Part shown: positions 8,162 to 18,093 of the stretch, in pieces
Layout of the letters: the number at the start of each line of letters is the position of its first letter
Position numbering within the stretch: the first letter of the stretch is position 1
Source of the DNA: an uncultured Muribaculum sp.
Lineage (GTDB): Bacteria > Bacteroidota > Bacteroidia > Bacteroidales > Muribaculaceae
Reading direction: 5' to 3'
DNA: 29,920 nt
Assembly (NCBI RefSeq): GCF_910583865.1
Contig: NZ_CAJTYX010000034.1
Location: forward strand, 1 to 29,920
Translations under genes and position numbers: made by a program
Notes under the pieces: model-generated
What the model was told of the DNA's origin: nothing
Database searches by the model: none
Seen by the model: only the letters and a program-made list of their open reading frames with translations

Positions 8162-9172
8162 ATGTCACCGATACCCAACACAAAGAAAGATTACATCAAC
8201 CGGGTCATACGCACTTTTGCCCGACGCGACTGCTCCCCGGCAGTCGAGAAGGAGGTGCATGCATGGCTTGCCGATGATGCCGACCGCTCCGTCAAGGACG
8301 AGGCTATGGATGCTTTGTGGAGCGATGCCGCTGCACATCCCTCCCTGTCGCGTCGCCGCACCGACACGGCATGGCATCGCTTCGCGTCGGCCAACGGTCT
8401 CTTTTTAGCCCCGTCCTCCGTAACTCTCCGGCGTCTCCGTGTATGGCAGGCCGCCGCTGCGGTCATGGCACTTGTCACGGTAGGCGCGTTTCTGTTCAAC
8501 CGCACCCACGAGCCGGCCGACATCATACAGCAGCATACGGCCACCGCTACGGTCAATACCTTCCTGTTGCCTGACGGCACGGAGGTGCTGCTCAATTCCG
8601 GCAGCACGCTCATATACCCCGACCGCTTCGAAGGCGAAGAAAGATGCGTCTATCTTATAGGGCAAGGGTCGTTCAACGTGAGCCACGACAAGCGCCATCC
8701 GTTCATAGTGAAGAGCGACAATTTCCAGGTGACGGCTCTCGGAACAGAGTTTGACATAAATGCCTATCCTGACGATGACGAAGTGACGGCCACGCTCATC
8801 GAAGGGAGCGTAAAGGTAGAGTACTCCGACCTCACCGAAAAAGCCATCCTGCATCCCGGACAGCAGCTCGTGTTCAACAAGCGCACATCGCAGGCATCTT
8901 TGCGGCATGCCGACATCGACGACATAACGGCCTGGCAGCATGGCGAAATGGTTTTCACCGACCTTACAGTGCCCGACATACTGCGCACAATAGAGCGCAA
9001 ATTCGACTATAGGTTCTCCTACTCTCCGGCAGCCTTTGCCGACGACCGCTATACGTTCCGCTTCCCTCAGAATGCCCCGCTTCCGGAGGTGATGGGCATA
9101 ATATCCGACGTGTCGGGAGGGAGGGTGCGCTACAGCATCACGGGAAAGGACTGCCACGTGACCTATCAATGA
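8162..9172 (+). CDS. FecR-family anti-sigma factor
   Basis: A 336-residue inner-membrane anti-sigma protein, partner of the sigma factor encoded just before it. The cytoplasmic N-terminus (residues 1-93) would hold the sigma factor. One membrane segment lies at about 95-112 (WQAAAAVMALVTVGAFLF). The periplasmic FecR domain follows at about 125-235, with TFLLPDGTEVLLNSGSTLIYP, VKSDNFQVTALGTEFDINAY and TLIEGSVKVEY all typical. The C-terminal part (about 255-330; MVFTDLTVPDILRTIERKFDYRF) is the DUF4974-type domain, which contacts the STN domain of the cognate SusC. On substrate import the complex is expected to release or activate the sigma factor. Confidence 0.95.
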   Translation: MSPIPNTKKDYINRVIRTFARRDCSPAVEKEVHAWLADDADRSVKDEAMDALWSDAAAHPSLSRRRTDTAWHRFASANGLFLAPSSVTLRRLRVWQAAAAVMALVTVGAFLFNRTHEPADIIQQHTATATVNTFLLPDGTEVLLNSGSTLIYPDRFEGEERCVYLIGQGSFNVSHDKRHPFIVKSDNFQVTALGTEFDINAYPDDDEVTATLIEGSVKVEYSDLTEKAILHPGQQLVFNKRTSQASLRHADIDDITAWQHGEMVFTDLTVPDILRTIERKFDYRFSYSPAAFADDRYTFRFPQNAPLPEVMGIISDVSGGRVRYSITGKDCHVTYQ

Positions 9173-9338
9173 CCTCAACAGTCTAATCCACAAGTACATC
9201 AACATTCGGTATCATGGTAAAAAGTGTTCCACTACAGAGCGGGACATGAAATTGCACACCCCTCTTGAATCCCTCTCCCCGCATCTTGACAAGAATTTAA
9301 TATCTTAAAAATCAACACATTTCATCATTTTCAAGCTA

Positions 9339-12300
9339 ATGGTAAGACATGTAACGAAGAAGCCGTCGCGGCTCAATCGCACAGTCATCGCCCTGTTGCT
9401 GGCGACAATGATTCCGGCCTCGCCGCTTATGGCACAGGATCCGGATGCGCGCATCAGCATCGCAGGCAAGAACATCGGCGTGGCCGAGGCGCTAAAAGAA
9501 GTGCAGAAACAGTCGGGATTCTCGATCGGCTTCAACCAGTCGCAGCTCGACAGCAAAGCCCCGGTGACCCTCAACCTCAAGAATGCCGAACTTTCGACCA
9601 CACTCAGCACCATCCTCAAAGGCACGGGCTACACCTACGAGATTTCCGGCAAATACATCAAGATCATCCCGGTATCCTCCGTCAACAAAAAGGCCACAGC
9701 CGACGCCACCGGCGAGATGCAGACCATCACCGGCCATGTGCTCGATGCCGAAGGTGAGCCTATGATCGGTGTAAGCGTGCTCGTAAAGGGCACTCAGACA
9801 GGCGTGTCCACCGGACTCGACGGCGAATACTCAATCCGCGCCCCCAAAGGCTCGGTCATCACATTCTCCTATCTCGGATGCGCACCCAAGGAGGTGAAGG
9901 TCGGAGATGCCACCGACATCAACATAGAGATGCAGGAGAACGCCACAGCCCTCGACGAGGTCGTGGTCACCGCCCTCGGCATCAAGCGCGAGCAGAAGTC
10001 GCTCAGCTACAACGTTCAGAAAATCAACGGCGACCTCCTCACCGAGAACAAGGACGCCAACTTCGTCAACTCACTCGCCGGAAAAGTGGCTGGCGTAAAC
10101 ATCAACGCATCATCCTCCGGTGTCGGCGGCATCTCGAAAGTGGTGATGCGCGGTACCAAGTCGATCATGCAGTCGTCCAACGCGCTCTATGTGATTGACG
10201 GGATGCCGATGCGTTCAGGCAACTCCGGCGGGGCAACCGAATTCGGCTCGCAGGGCACCTCCGAGCCTATCGCCGACATCAACCCCGACGACATTGAGTC
10301 AATGTCGGTGCTTACCGGAGCAGCCGCTGCCGCCCTCTACGGTAGCGACGCGGCCAACGGCGCCATCGTCATCACCACCAAGAAAGGCGAGAAAGGCAAG
10401 ACCAAGGTAACCGTCAACAGCAGCATGGACTTCACACGCGCATTCGTGCTCCCCAAGTTCCAGAACCGCTACGGCACCGGACTCGGCGGCGCATACGTGC
10501 CCGGATCGTCCTACAGCTGGGGCGCCCCGCTGACGGCGGCCAACTCCTACGGCTACGACATCGCAAGCGACTACCTCAAGACCGGGTTCGTGAGCACGCA
10601 GTCGGCCACGTTCTCCACCGGCAACGACAAGAACCAGACCTATGCCTCCGCAGCCGCCCTCAACTCCAAAGGCATAGTCCCCAACAACGGCTACAACCGC
10701 TACAACTTCACCATACGCAACACCACCTCCTTTCTCCAGGACCGCATGACGCTCGACCTCAACGCCAGCTTCATCCATCAGACCGACCGCAACATGGTCA
10801 ACCAGGGTGAGTACGCCAATCCTATCGTCGGCGCATACCTCTTTCCGCGCGGAAATGACTGGGAGGACATACGAATGTATGAGCGTTACGATCCGGCCCG
10901 CAAGATCAGTACCCAGTACTGGCCGTTGAGCGACGCCTTCACCATGCAGAACCCCTACTGGGTCAATTACCGCAACCTACGCGAGACCTCCAAGGACCGT
11001 TACATGCTCGGAGCCAACCTCAGCTACAAGATTTTCGATTTCCTCACGCTCTCAGGACGCGTGCGCATCGACAACTCCAACGCCGACCTCTCCACCAAAT
11101 ACTACGCCACGACCAACAACCAGCTCACCGGGCTATCCGAACGTGGCTTCTACGGCATGAACCGCTACAAGGACAAGCAGGTGTTCGCCGACTTCCTCCT
11201 CAGCTTCAACAAGAACTTCGGGGCCGACTGGTCGGTGCAGGCCAACTTCGGCGGCTCTATCTCCGACATGCGCTATGACGAGCTGAGCATCGAAGGCCCT
11301 ATCGCCGACGGATCCGACACGTTCAAAGGCGAACCCGTAGGGCTTCCCAACTTCTTTGCCGTGCAAAACCTCTCGGTCAACCATCTCAACCCCATGCAGA
11401 CCGGATGGCGCGAACAGACACAGTCGCTCTACGCATCCGCCGATATAGGCTACCGGTCGACATACTACCTTACCCTCACCGGACGTAACGACTGGCCTTC
11501 GCAGCTTGCCGGACCCAACTCGAAGAATTCATCATTCTTCTACCCGTCGGTCGGCCTGTCGGTGCTCATGACCGAGCTTCTCCCCGGCGTGAATCCCGAA
11601 ATCCTTTCCTTTTGGAAGATACGCGGATCGTGGGCATCGGTGGGCACACCATTCAACCGATACCTCGCCAACCCGCGCTACCAGTGGGACAAGGGCACAG
11701 GCTCATGGAGCATCCTCACCCAGTATCCTATGTATAATCTCAAGCCCGAGCGCACCAACTCCTGGGAAGTCGGCATGAACTTCCGTTTCCTCAACGACTT
11801 CACTTTCGACGCAACCTATTACTACGCCGAGACTAAAAACCAGACGTTCGATCCAAAGCTCCCTGTCAACAAGTACGACAAGATATACATACAGACCGGC
11901 TCCGTGCGCAACCAGGGCATCGAACTCGCCCTGAACTACAGCCACACTTGGGGCGATTTCTCGTGGAGCACCGGCCTGACCTATTCGATGAACCGCAACA
12001 AGATCATCGAACTGGCCGACAACGCCATCAACCCTGAGACAGGCGAGGTGTTCTCCGCCGACATGCTCGACATGGGAGGCTACGGCAACGCCCACTTCAT
12101 CCTGCGCCAGGGCGGCAGCATGGGCGACCTCTACTCTACCGTGGGTCTGCTGCGCGACTCCAACGGCGCAATCTACGTCGATGAGAGCAACCGCGTGCAG
12201 ACGAGCGCCATCAACGACAAGAACCAGTACATCAAGCTCGGCAGCGTGCTCCCCAAGGGCAACATGGCCTGGAGCAATACCTTCCGTTGGAAAAACCTCT

Positions 12301-12737
12301 CTGCAAGCGCCATGGTCACCGCACGCTTCGGCGGTATCGTCTACTCGCGCACCCAGGCAATCCTCGACCGCTACGGTGTGTCGGAAGCTTCCGCCGATAT
12401 CCGTGACCACGGATTCGTCAGTGTCAACGGCGGCGACCGAGTGGCTCCCGAAAACTGGTACGAGACTATCCTCAACGTGCCGCAGTACAACACATATTCA
12501 GCCACAAACGTCCGCCTCCAGGAAGCGTCGGTCACCTACGCCATCCCGCGCAAATGGCTCGCCGACATATGCGACATAAAGGTGTCGCTGGTAGGGCGCA
12601 ACCTGTGGATGATCTACAACAAAGCCCCGTTCGATCCCGAATCGGTGGCATCCACCGACAATTTCTACCAGGGCATCGACAACTTCATCATGCCCTCGCA
12701 GCGTTCACTCGGCTTCAACGTCAATTTCACCTTCTAA
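9339..12737 (+). CDS. SusC/RagA-family TonB-dependent outer-membrane transporter with STN domain
   Basis: A 1132-residue TonB-linked outer-membrane importer. A signal peptide covers about residues 1-32. An STN signalling domain lies at about 37-110 (ISIAGKNIGVAEALKEVQKQ...), then a carboxypeptidase-regulatory-like beta domain (about 128-205; GHVLDAEGEPMIGVSVLVKG). The TonB box and plug follow, with LDEVVVTALGI and the plug marker MRGTKS...NALYVIDGMP. The remainder is a 22-strand-type barrel ending in an aromatic strand (RSLGFNVNFTF). The STN domain links it to the FecR/sigma pair upstream. It is followed 3 bp later by its SusD partner. The cargo is inferred to be an N-glycan, from the GH18 enzyme in the same operon. 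Confidence 0.96.
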   Translation: MVRHVTKKPSRLNRTVIALLLATMIPASPLMAQDPDARISIAGKNIGVAEALKEVQKQSGFSIGFNQSQLDSKAPVTLNLKNAELSTTLSTILKGTGYTYEISGKYIKIIPVSSVNKKATADATGEMQTITGHVLDAEGEPMIGVSVLVKGTQTGVSTGLDGEYSIRAPKGSVITFSYLGCAPKEVKVGDATDINIEMQENATALDEVVVTALGIKREQKSLSYNVQKINGDLLTENKDANFVNSLAGKVAGVNINASSSGVGGISKVVMRGTKSIMQSSNALYVIDGMPMRSGNSGGATEFGSQGTSEPIADINPDDIESMSVLTGAAAAALYGSDAANGAIVITTKKGEKGKTKVTVNSSMDFTRAFVLPKFQNRYGTGLGGAYVPGSSYSWGAPLTAANSYGYDIASDYLKTGFVSTQSATFSTGNDKNQTYASAAALNSKGIVPNNGYNRYNFTIRNTTSFLQDRMTLDLNASFIHQTDRNMVNQGEYANPIVGAYLFPRGNDWEDIRMYERYDPARKISTQYWPLSDAFTMQNPYWVNYRNLRETSKDRYMLGANLSYKIFDFLTLSGRVRIDNSNADLSTKYYATTNNQLTGLSERGFYGMNRYKDKQVFADFLLSFNKNFGADWSVQANFGGSISDMRYDELSIEGPIADGSDTFKGEPVGLPNFFAVQNLSVNHLNPMQTGWREQTQSLYASADIGYRSTYYLTLTGRNDWPSQLAGPNSKNSSFFYPSVGLSVLMTELLPGVNPEILSFWKIRGSWASVGTPFNRYLANPRYQWDKGTGSWSILTQYPMYNLKPERTNSWEVGMNFRFLNDFTFDATYYYAETKNQTFDPKLPVNKYDKIYIQTGSVRNQGIELALNYSHTWGDFSWSTGLTYSMNRNKIIELADNAINPETGEVFSADMLDMGGYGNAHFILRQGGSMGDLYSTVGLLRDSNGAIYVDESNRVQTSAINDKNQYIKLGSVLPKGNMAWSNTFRWKNLSASAMVTARFGGIVYSRTQAILDRYGVSEASADIRDHGFVSVNGGDRVAPENWYETILNVPQYNTYSATNVRLQEASVTYAIPRKWLADICDIKVSLVGRNLWMIYNKAPFDPESVASTDNFYQGIDNFIMPSQRSLGFNVNFTF

Positions 12738-12740
12738 AGA

Positions 12741-14354
12741 ATGCCCAAGATGAAAATACTACTATATAAATCCTTAATGTCCGCAGCCGCGCTGTCAATG
12801 GCGGCATGCACAGGCGCATACGAGGACATAAATTCCGAGCCGTACACCCCCGGTGACCTTACCGCCGACGACTATGCCCTCGGATCGGCGCTCAACAACA
12901 TCGCCGGATCGGTCGTGTCGGCCGATGTCAACAAGGCGCAGTTTACCGACTGCCTCCTCGGCGGACCGCTCGGCGGCTACTTCTCGCCCGCCAAGCAGGG
13001 ATGGAACAACTCCATACAGACCTACGACCCTACCGACGACTGGACAAAGGTGTTCATGATCGACGTGCCCCCGACGCTCTACTCCAACCTCACCATGATA
13101 AAGAACTTCTGCGAGGTCAACGGCACCCCCGTGCCCGAGGCGATCGCCACGGTGGTGAAAGTAGCGTCGATGCACCGTGTCACCGACACATACGGCCCTA
13201 TCCCTTACAGCGCCATCGAAAACGGCGGCAACCTCAACACCTACTATGACTCCGTCGAGAAGATCTACGACCTTTTCTTCAAGGACCTCACCGATGCCGT
13301 CAAGGTGCTTAACGACAATCGTGGCTACGCGCTCTCGGCAAGCGCCGACTTCGTCTACCACGGTGACGTCAGCAAATGGATACGCTTCGCCAACTCCCTC
13401 AAGCTCCGTCTGGCCATACGCATTGCCTACGCCGCTCCCGAAAAGGCGCGCGCCATGGCGCAGGAGGCTGTCGACCCCGCCAACGGAGGCGTGATCGAGT
13501 CGAACGCCGACAATGCCGCATGGAACTATTTCGCCACCTCCGAGAGCCCGCTCTACACCGCCGTCAACTACAATGCCAACGGCAGCTCGACCGGCGGCGA
13601 CACCCATGCCGCAGCCGACATTATCTGCTATATGAACGGCTACAAGGATCCGCGCCGTGCCGCTTACTTCTCCGAATCGCTCTGGAAGGATGCCGACAAC
13701 AAGCCCATCCCATTCATCGGACAGCGCAGGGGGATCCGCAACCCCACCTACAACACCGAATGGGGATTCAACTTCTCCGGAGTTAAGATTTCGGCCAACG
13801 ACCCCATCAAATGGTTCAACGCGGCAGAGACTGCATTCCTTCGCGCCGAGGGCACGGCCATATTCGGCTTCGATCTCGGCGGGACTGCCGAACAGTTCTA
13901 CAACGACGGCATACGCCTCTCCTTCGAGCAGTACGGCGCATCCGGCGCCGAGGAATATCTCGCCGACAACACCTCGCGCCCCGAGGCCTACGTGGATCCC
14001 TCCGGCATGAACCCCTGGAACGGCTCGCTGTCGACCATCACCATCAAATGGGATGACAACGCCACCAAGGAGGAGAAACAGGAACGCATCATCACCCAGA
14101 AGTGGATCGCCAACTGGATGATAGGCAACGAGGCATGGGCCGACCTGCGCCGCACCGGCTACCCCAAGCTCCTCCCCGTGGCCTACAACGGAAGCGGAGG
14201 CATCCTCGCCGATGACCAGACCCCCGCGCGCATGAAATATCCCGAGCAGGAGTACACCAACAACGCGGCCAACATCAACTATGCCGTGGCCAACTATCTC
14301 AACGGACCCGACAACATGGCCACACGCATATGGTGGGACTGCAAGAACAAATGA
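12741..14354 (+). CDS. SusD-like (RagB/SusD) glycan-binding lipoprotein
   Basis: A 537-residue surface lipoprotein that caps the SusC barrel and binds glycan. The signal peptide ends in LSMAAC. Either the first ATG or the ATG three codons later (MKILLYKS) could start it. The body reads as the SusD-like_2 branch: VVKVASMHRVTDTYGPIPYS, LKLRLAIRIAYAAPEKA, WFNAAETAFLRAEG and a C-terminal EQEYTNNAANINYAVANYL. TPR-like helices provide the SusC contact. Position directly after SusC with almost no gap is standard. Family certain; ligand inferred from neighbours. Confidence 0.95.
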   Translation: MPKMKILLYKSLMSAAALSMAACTGAYEDINSEPYTPGDLTADDYALGSALNNIAGSVVSADVNKAQFTDCLLGGPLGGYFSPAKQGWNNSIQTYDPTDDWTKVFMIDVPPTLYSNLTMIKNFCEVNGTPVPEAIATVVKVASMHRVTDTYGPIPYSAIENGGNLNTYYDSVEKIYDLFFKDLTDAVKVLNDNRGYALSASADFVYHGDVSKWIRFANSLKLRLAIRIAYAAPEKARAMAQEAVDPANGGVIESNADNAAWNYFATSESPLYTAVNYNANGSSTGGDTHAAADIICYMNGYKDPRRAAYFSESLWKDADNKPIPFIGQRRGIRNPTYNTEWGFNFSGVKISANDPIKWFNAAETAFLRAEGTAIFGFDLGGTAEQFYNDGIRLSFEQYGASGAEEYLADNTSRPEAYVDPSGMNPWNGSLSTITIKWDDNATKEEKQERIITQKWIANWMIGNEAWADLRRTGYPKLLPVAYNGSGGILADDQTPARMKYPEQEYTNNAANINYAVANYLNGPDNMATRIWWDCKNK

Positions 14355-14396
14355 GATACATATCTATTCTTTAATCAATTTTAGGAATCATACTAC

Positions 14397-15404
14397 ATGA
14401 ACAAACTACTGAAATACGGAATTCCGGCCATCCTTTCGGCTGCGGCGCTCACCGCCTGCGACGACTGGACCGACACCGAGAGCGTAGACCTCAACTACCC
14501 TACCGTAGAAGAGACCTCTCCGGAACTCTATGCACGCTACCTTGAAAACCTGCGTGCCTACAAGGGGCGCAGCCACAAGCAAGTCTATGCGTGGTTCCGC
14601 AACAACGCCACCCCCGACAACCGCTCCACCCATGTCACCGTGCTCCCCGACAGCATCGATGCCGTGGTGGTGCTCAACCCTCAGAGCGTGGCCGACTTCG
14701 TCTATGCCGACATGGCCGAGACGCGCGAGAAGAAAGCCACGAAGTTCCTCTATACTGTCGATTTCGACGCTATAAAGAATGCATACAACGCCAAGGTCGA
14801 GGCCGCTCCCGCCGAAGAACCTGTCACGACCGCCTTCCGCGACTTCCTCGTCGACTCAATGGCGGTGGCGCTGTCATATTCGAAGCATTACGACGGCCTC
14901 TGCATAGCCTATACCGGCAAGCCCAAGAGCGGAATGAAGCCGGCCGAACTCACCGACTACGAGGCCAACGAGCGTCTGTTCACCGGTGTGCTTGCCGACT
15001 GGCACCGCCGCAACCCGGCCAAGCGTATCGACTTCACCGGCAAGCCCCAGAACCTTGCTGACAAGACCCTGCTCGAAGAGTGCAACATGATATTCCTCTC
15101 CACATCGCTCGATGTCACCGAGGAGTATGCATTCAATACTGTGCTTGCCGACGCCCGGGCTGAAGGTGTGCCCCTCGATCGTCTCGGCATGATGGGCGCC
15201 ACCGCGTCGCTCGACAAGGAGGACACCAAGACCGGAATACTCAACGACGGCACACCCTCGCTCACGGCGCTTGCAGCCTGGGCACCGTATGCCGAGGTAG
15301 GCGGAGTAGGTGTGTACAATGTTGAGCGCGACTACTTCAATCCTTCCTTCGTGTTCCCGCGCACACGCGCACTGATCCATTCAGTCAACCCCAACGTAAA
15401 ATAA
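14397..15404 (+). CDS. GH18-like lipoprotein lacking catalytic acids (probable glycan-binding pseudo-enzyme)
   Basis: A 335-residue lipoprotein with signal ending in LTACDDWTD; the acidic run after the Cys suggests display on the cell surface. The fold looks like a GH18 TIM barrel: YLENLRAYKGRSHKQVYAWF, VVVLNPQSVADFVYADM, and the strand-4 region YSKHYDGLCIAYTG. In active GH18 enzymes this strand reads DGxDxDxE. Here the positions for the last two acids hold Ala171 and Thr173, so hydrolysis by the normal mechanism is not expected. It is best read as a surface glycan-binding protein, as proposed for GH18-like members of related Bacteroides N-glycan loci. It sits between SusD and the DUF1735/LamG lipoprotein. 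Fold moderately sure; binding role inferred. Confidence 0.75.
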   Translation: MNKLLKYGIPAILSAAALTACDDWTDTESVDLNYPTVEETSPELYARYLENLRAYKGRSHKQVYAWFRNNATPDNRSTHVTVLPDSIDAVVVLNPQSVADFVYADMAETREKKATKFLYTVDFDAIKNAYNAKVEAAPAEEPVTTAFRDFLVDSMAVALSYSKHYDGLCIAYTGKPKSGMKPAELTDYEANERLFTGVLADWHRRNPAKRIDFTGKPQNLADKTLLEECNMIFLSTSLDVTEEYAFNTVLADARAEGVPLDRLGMMGATASLDKEDTKTGILNDGTPSLTALAAWAPYAEVGGVGVYNVERDYFNPSFVFPRTRALIHSVNPNVK

Positions 15405-15420
15405 CCACGCTAATTCCGAC

Positions 15421-16578
15421 ATGAAAAAAACAGCATATATCGCGACTCTCCTTCTCGCCGCCGGCGCGCTTACGGCCTGCCAGGAGGATATGGAGAATTA
15501 CGACAACAAGGTGTTTGACTCCGCCTCACCTTCGGAAAAGGTCAACACCATGTTCATAAAGGCCGATACCCCCGACCAGATAAAGACCCTGACGGCATCG
15601 GTGGCACAGCCGCTCAACCATGACCTGACCGTCATTTACCGCGCGGCTCCCGAACTCGTGTCGCACTACAACTCGCTCTACGGAGAGAGTGCCGAAGCCC
15701 TTCCCGCCGAGAACTATGCGATCGAGAATCCCGAGGCCGTCATCGTTCACGGCGCGGTGGTATCGTCGCCCGTAGAGGTCAAATTCCTCAACTTCGCCAA
15801 TCTCGATGTGGAGAAGGTCTATGTGCTCCCCGTCACCATCGCTTCGAGCGAGATTCCGGTGCTTGAGAGCAACCGCACCTCCTACTTCGTCATCAAGGGC
15901 GCGGCTCTCATCAATGTTGTCGCAGACATGGCGCACAACTACACGCAGCTCTCCGGACCGGGCAACTGCCCCGGACTGAAGGGTATAGAGCAGCTCACGG
16001 TGGAGATGCTCGTGTATCCGCGCAGCTTCGAGCGTGACGGTATGGAAGCTGGCATATCCACACTGCTCGGCATCGAGGGCAAGTTCCTACTCCGCACCGG
16101 CGACGGCAATCCCAACAACCAGATTCAGCTCGCCACCTCAAGCGGCAACATCACCGACTCCGAATGGCAGCTTGAGACCAATAAGTGGACTTTCATAACA
16201 CTGACCTTTGACAAATCGAGCAAGACCGTGGAGGTTTACTTCAACGGTGAAAAGAAGGGAGAGACCCACACCACGAAGTATAGCAAGGCTGTCGATTGGG
16301 ACAGTTCCGAATTCTACATCGGCTATTCTTATTCAGAGAAGCGCTGGTTTGACGGTGACTTCTCGGAGGTGCGCGTATGGAACCGCATACTTACCCGTGA
16401 GGAGATGCTCGCGAAGAACCACTTCTATTCTGTAAGTCCGCAGTCGGAAGGACTCGTGTCCTACTGGAAATTCAACGAAGGCGCCGGACGCATCGTAAAG
16501 GACTATGCCAACGGCTACGACATGGTGGCAAACGCTGACATAAAGTGGGACAATGTGGAACTCCCCGCCAAGAACTAA
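15421..16578 (+). CDS. DUF1735 + LamG (concanavalin-like) surface lipoprotein
   Basis: A 385-residue lipoprotein with a signal ending in ALTACQEDMENYD, the acidic tail again pointing to surface export. The N-terminal domain (about 40-165) resembles DUF1735, the BT_3987-type N-terminal module (HDLTVIYRAAPELVSHYNSLYG, LPAENYAIENPEAVIVHGAVVSSPVEVKF). The C-terminal domain (about 170-375) is a Laminin_G_3/concanavalin-like jelly roll, with WTFITLTFDKSSKTVEVYFNGEKKGE, FYIGYSY, DFSEVRVWNRILTREEM and LVSYWKFNEGAG. No catalytic signature is seen, so it is probably a glycan-binding protein. It lies 16 bp after the GH18-like gene and 24 bp before the GH18 enzyme, so all are in one transcript. Confidence 0.85.
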   Translation: MKKTAYIATLLLAAGALTACQEDMENYDNKVFDSASPSEKVNTMFIKADTPDQIKTLTASVAQPLNHDLTVIYRAAPELVSHYNSLYGESAEALPAENYAIENPEAVIVHGAVVSSPVEVKFLNFANLDVEKVYVLPVTIASSEIPVLESNRTSYFVIKGAALINVVADMAHNYTQLSGPGNCPGLKGIEQLTVEMLVYPRSFERDGMEAGISTLLGIEGKFLLRTGDGNPNNQIQLATSSGNITDSEWQLETNKWTFITLTFDKSSKTVEVYFNGEKKGETHTTKYSKAVDWDSSEFYIGYSYSEKRWFDGDFSEVRVWNRILTREEMLAKNHFYSVSPQSEGLVSYWKFNEGAGRIVKDYANGYDMVANADIKWDNVELPAKN

Positions 16579-16602
16579 TCACATAAACAATACCATCAGA
16601 AA

Positions 16603-18069
16603 ATGAAATTAAGCAACATATTCAGCACACTCCTCTGCCCCGCCGCCGTGGCTTTTGCCGCGATAGCAGCCACCGGATGCTCCGAGGAGATTACTGTGAG
16701 CGCTCCCGACACCGGCAACTATGAGGTGCCTTCCGAGAACAAGGAGGTAATCTATATCGCCGACAAGGATGGCAAGCGTGAATTCTCCAACGTGGAGTTC
16801 CGCAGTAACGGGTCGACCTCCCTGCGCCTGTTCACTCCCGGCAATGTAAGCGCCGACTGTCAGGTTAAGTTCACCTACGATCCCACAGCCCTTGAAGAGT
16901 ACAATGCCGCCAACGGCAGCGACTACAAGATCTATCCCGAGGAGCTTGTCACCATCGGCGACAACGACGGTGTGGTGACCATACCCGCAGGCACAAGCCG
17001 TTCGTCGGAGATAGCCGTAACCATCGTGTCAAACGGCGAGATGGACCATGAGACTTCCTATGTGATTCCACTCCGCGCCTCTGTGATCAGTGCCGGCGAC
17101 TACGTGCTCGGAAGCCTTGACAACACGCGCCTGATTTTCGTGAAGGACCGCACTGCCGCTCCCGATGCGACAAAGCTCGGGCCTGACGGACTTCCCGGTG
17201 TGCGCATGGTCAGCATCATCGAGTCGAACGATACCAACCCGCTCAACCATCTGTCGTTCACTCTCGGCGATACCGGCATACCCTTCTTCGACGTGGTTGT
17301 GCTCTTCTCCGGCAATATCCGCTTCAACCGTGAGACGCAGAAGATTTACGTCCACCTCAACGAGAACCTTACCCCGCAGCTCAACAATGCCGAGAAATAT
17401 ATCCGTCCCCTCCAGAACAAGGGTATAAAAGTGGTGCTCAGTATCCTCGGCGACCATGACGGCTCGGGTCTCGCTAACCTCACCGAGCAGGGTGCAAAGC
17501 AGTTCGCTCAGGCTCTGCGCGAGACCTGCGACCGCTACGGACTCGACGGCGTGATGTTCGACGACGAATATTCGGAGTACACCAAGTATAGGCTTCAAGA
17601 CGATTACCCTGATATTTTCTGCGAAGAGTCAAGCTTGGCCGGCGCGCGTCTATGCTATTACACAAAGAAAGCCATGCCCGACAAGCTCATGACGCTCTAT
17701 CGCCTTGGCAATCTAAATAGATTCGATAAGGAGGATCTGATGATTGACGGTACTAAGGTGCTCCCCGGTGAATATCTCGACATGGTGTTTGAGGACTATG
17801 GACGCGGACTCCGTCAGGAATATTTCGAGGGTGTATCCAAGGCTGATTGGGCTATTTACTCTCAAGAGTTCGCGCAAGGACGCTATGCCTCGGCTTCCGA
17901 CCTTGATGAAATGGTGAAGAACGGACATAAACTCCACATGGTGTTCGCACTCGACCCTCACCGCGACACATTCAAAGGCAATCTGACGGCTCTTGGCCGA
18001 TGTGCCTCATCATTCTACAACAGCACATGCAACTACAGTGGTGTTGTCTATGACAAGGACTGGAAATAA
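16603..18069 (+). CDS. GH18 endo-beta-N-acetylglucosaminidase-like enzyme with DUF1735 N-terminal domain
   Basis: A 488-residue lipoprotein (signal ends in ATGCSEE). It is predicted to cut the chitobiose core of N-glycans, releasing the glycan from glycoproteins. The N-terminal DUF1735-type beta domain lies at about 45-180. The GH18 barrel follows (about 195-488): VRMVSIIESND, IKVVLSILGDHDGSGLANLT, then YGLDGVMFDDEYS, where Asp320 and Glu322 give the D-x-E pair needed for substrate-assisted catalysis. The order DUF1735-GH18 matches BT3987 of B. thetaiotaomicron, which acts on high-mannose N-glycans; exact specificity here is inferred. Bases about 17,575-17,900 carry more A/T-ending and rare codons than the rest of the gene. 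It is the only hydrolase encoded in the locus within this window. Confidence 0.88.
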   Translation: MKLSNIFSTLLCPAAVAFAAIAATGCSEEITVSAPDTGNYEVPSENKEVIYIADKDGKREFSNVEFRSNGSTSLRLFTPGNVSADCQVKFTYDPTALEEYNAANGSDYKIYPEELVTIGDNDGVVTIPAGTSRSSEIAVTIVSNGEMDHETSYVIPLRASVISAGDYVLGSLDNTRLIFVKDRTAAPDATKLGPDGLPGVRMVSIIESNDTNPLNHLSFTLGDTGIPFFDVVVLFSGNIRFNRETQKIYVHLNENLTPQLNNAEKYIRPLQNKGIKVVLSILGDHDGSGLANLTEQGAKQFAQALRETCDRYGLDGVMFDDEYSEYTKYRLQDDYPDIFCEESSLAGARLCYYTKKAMPDKLMTLYRLGNLNRFDKEDLMIDGTKVLPGEYLDMVFEDYGRGLRQEYFEGVSKADWAIYSQEFAQGRYASASDLDEMVKNGHKLHMVFALDPHRDTFKGNLTALGRCASSFYNSTCNYSGVVYDKDWK

Positions 18070-18093
18070 TCATCATTAACCACAGGAACAACG

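Noticed and set aside
12795..13607. 270-codon open frame on the minus strand across the SusD gene
   Set aside because: High GC at third positions of SusD leaves the opposite strand open; the translation is low-complexity and unlike any family. The same holds for long antisense frames across FecR and SusC.
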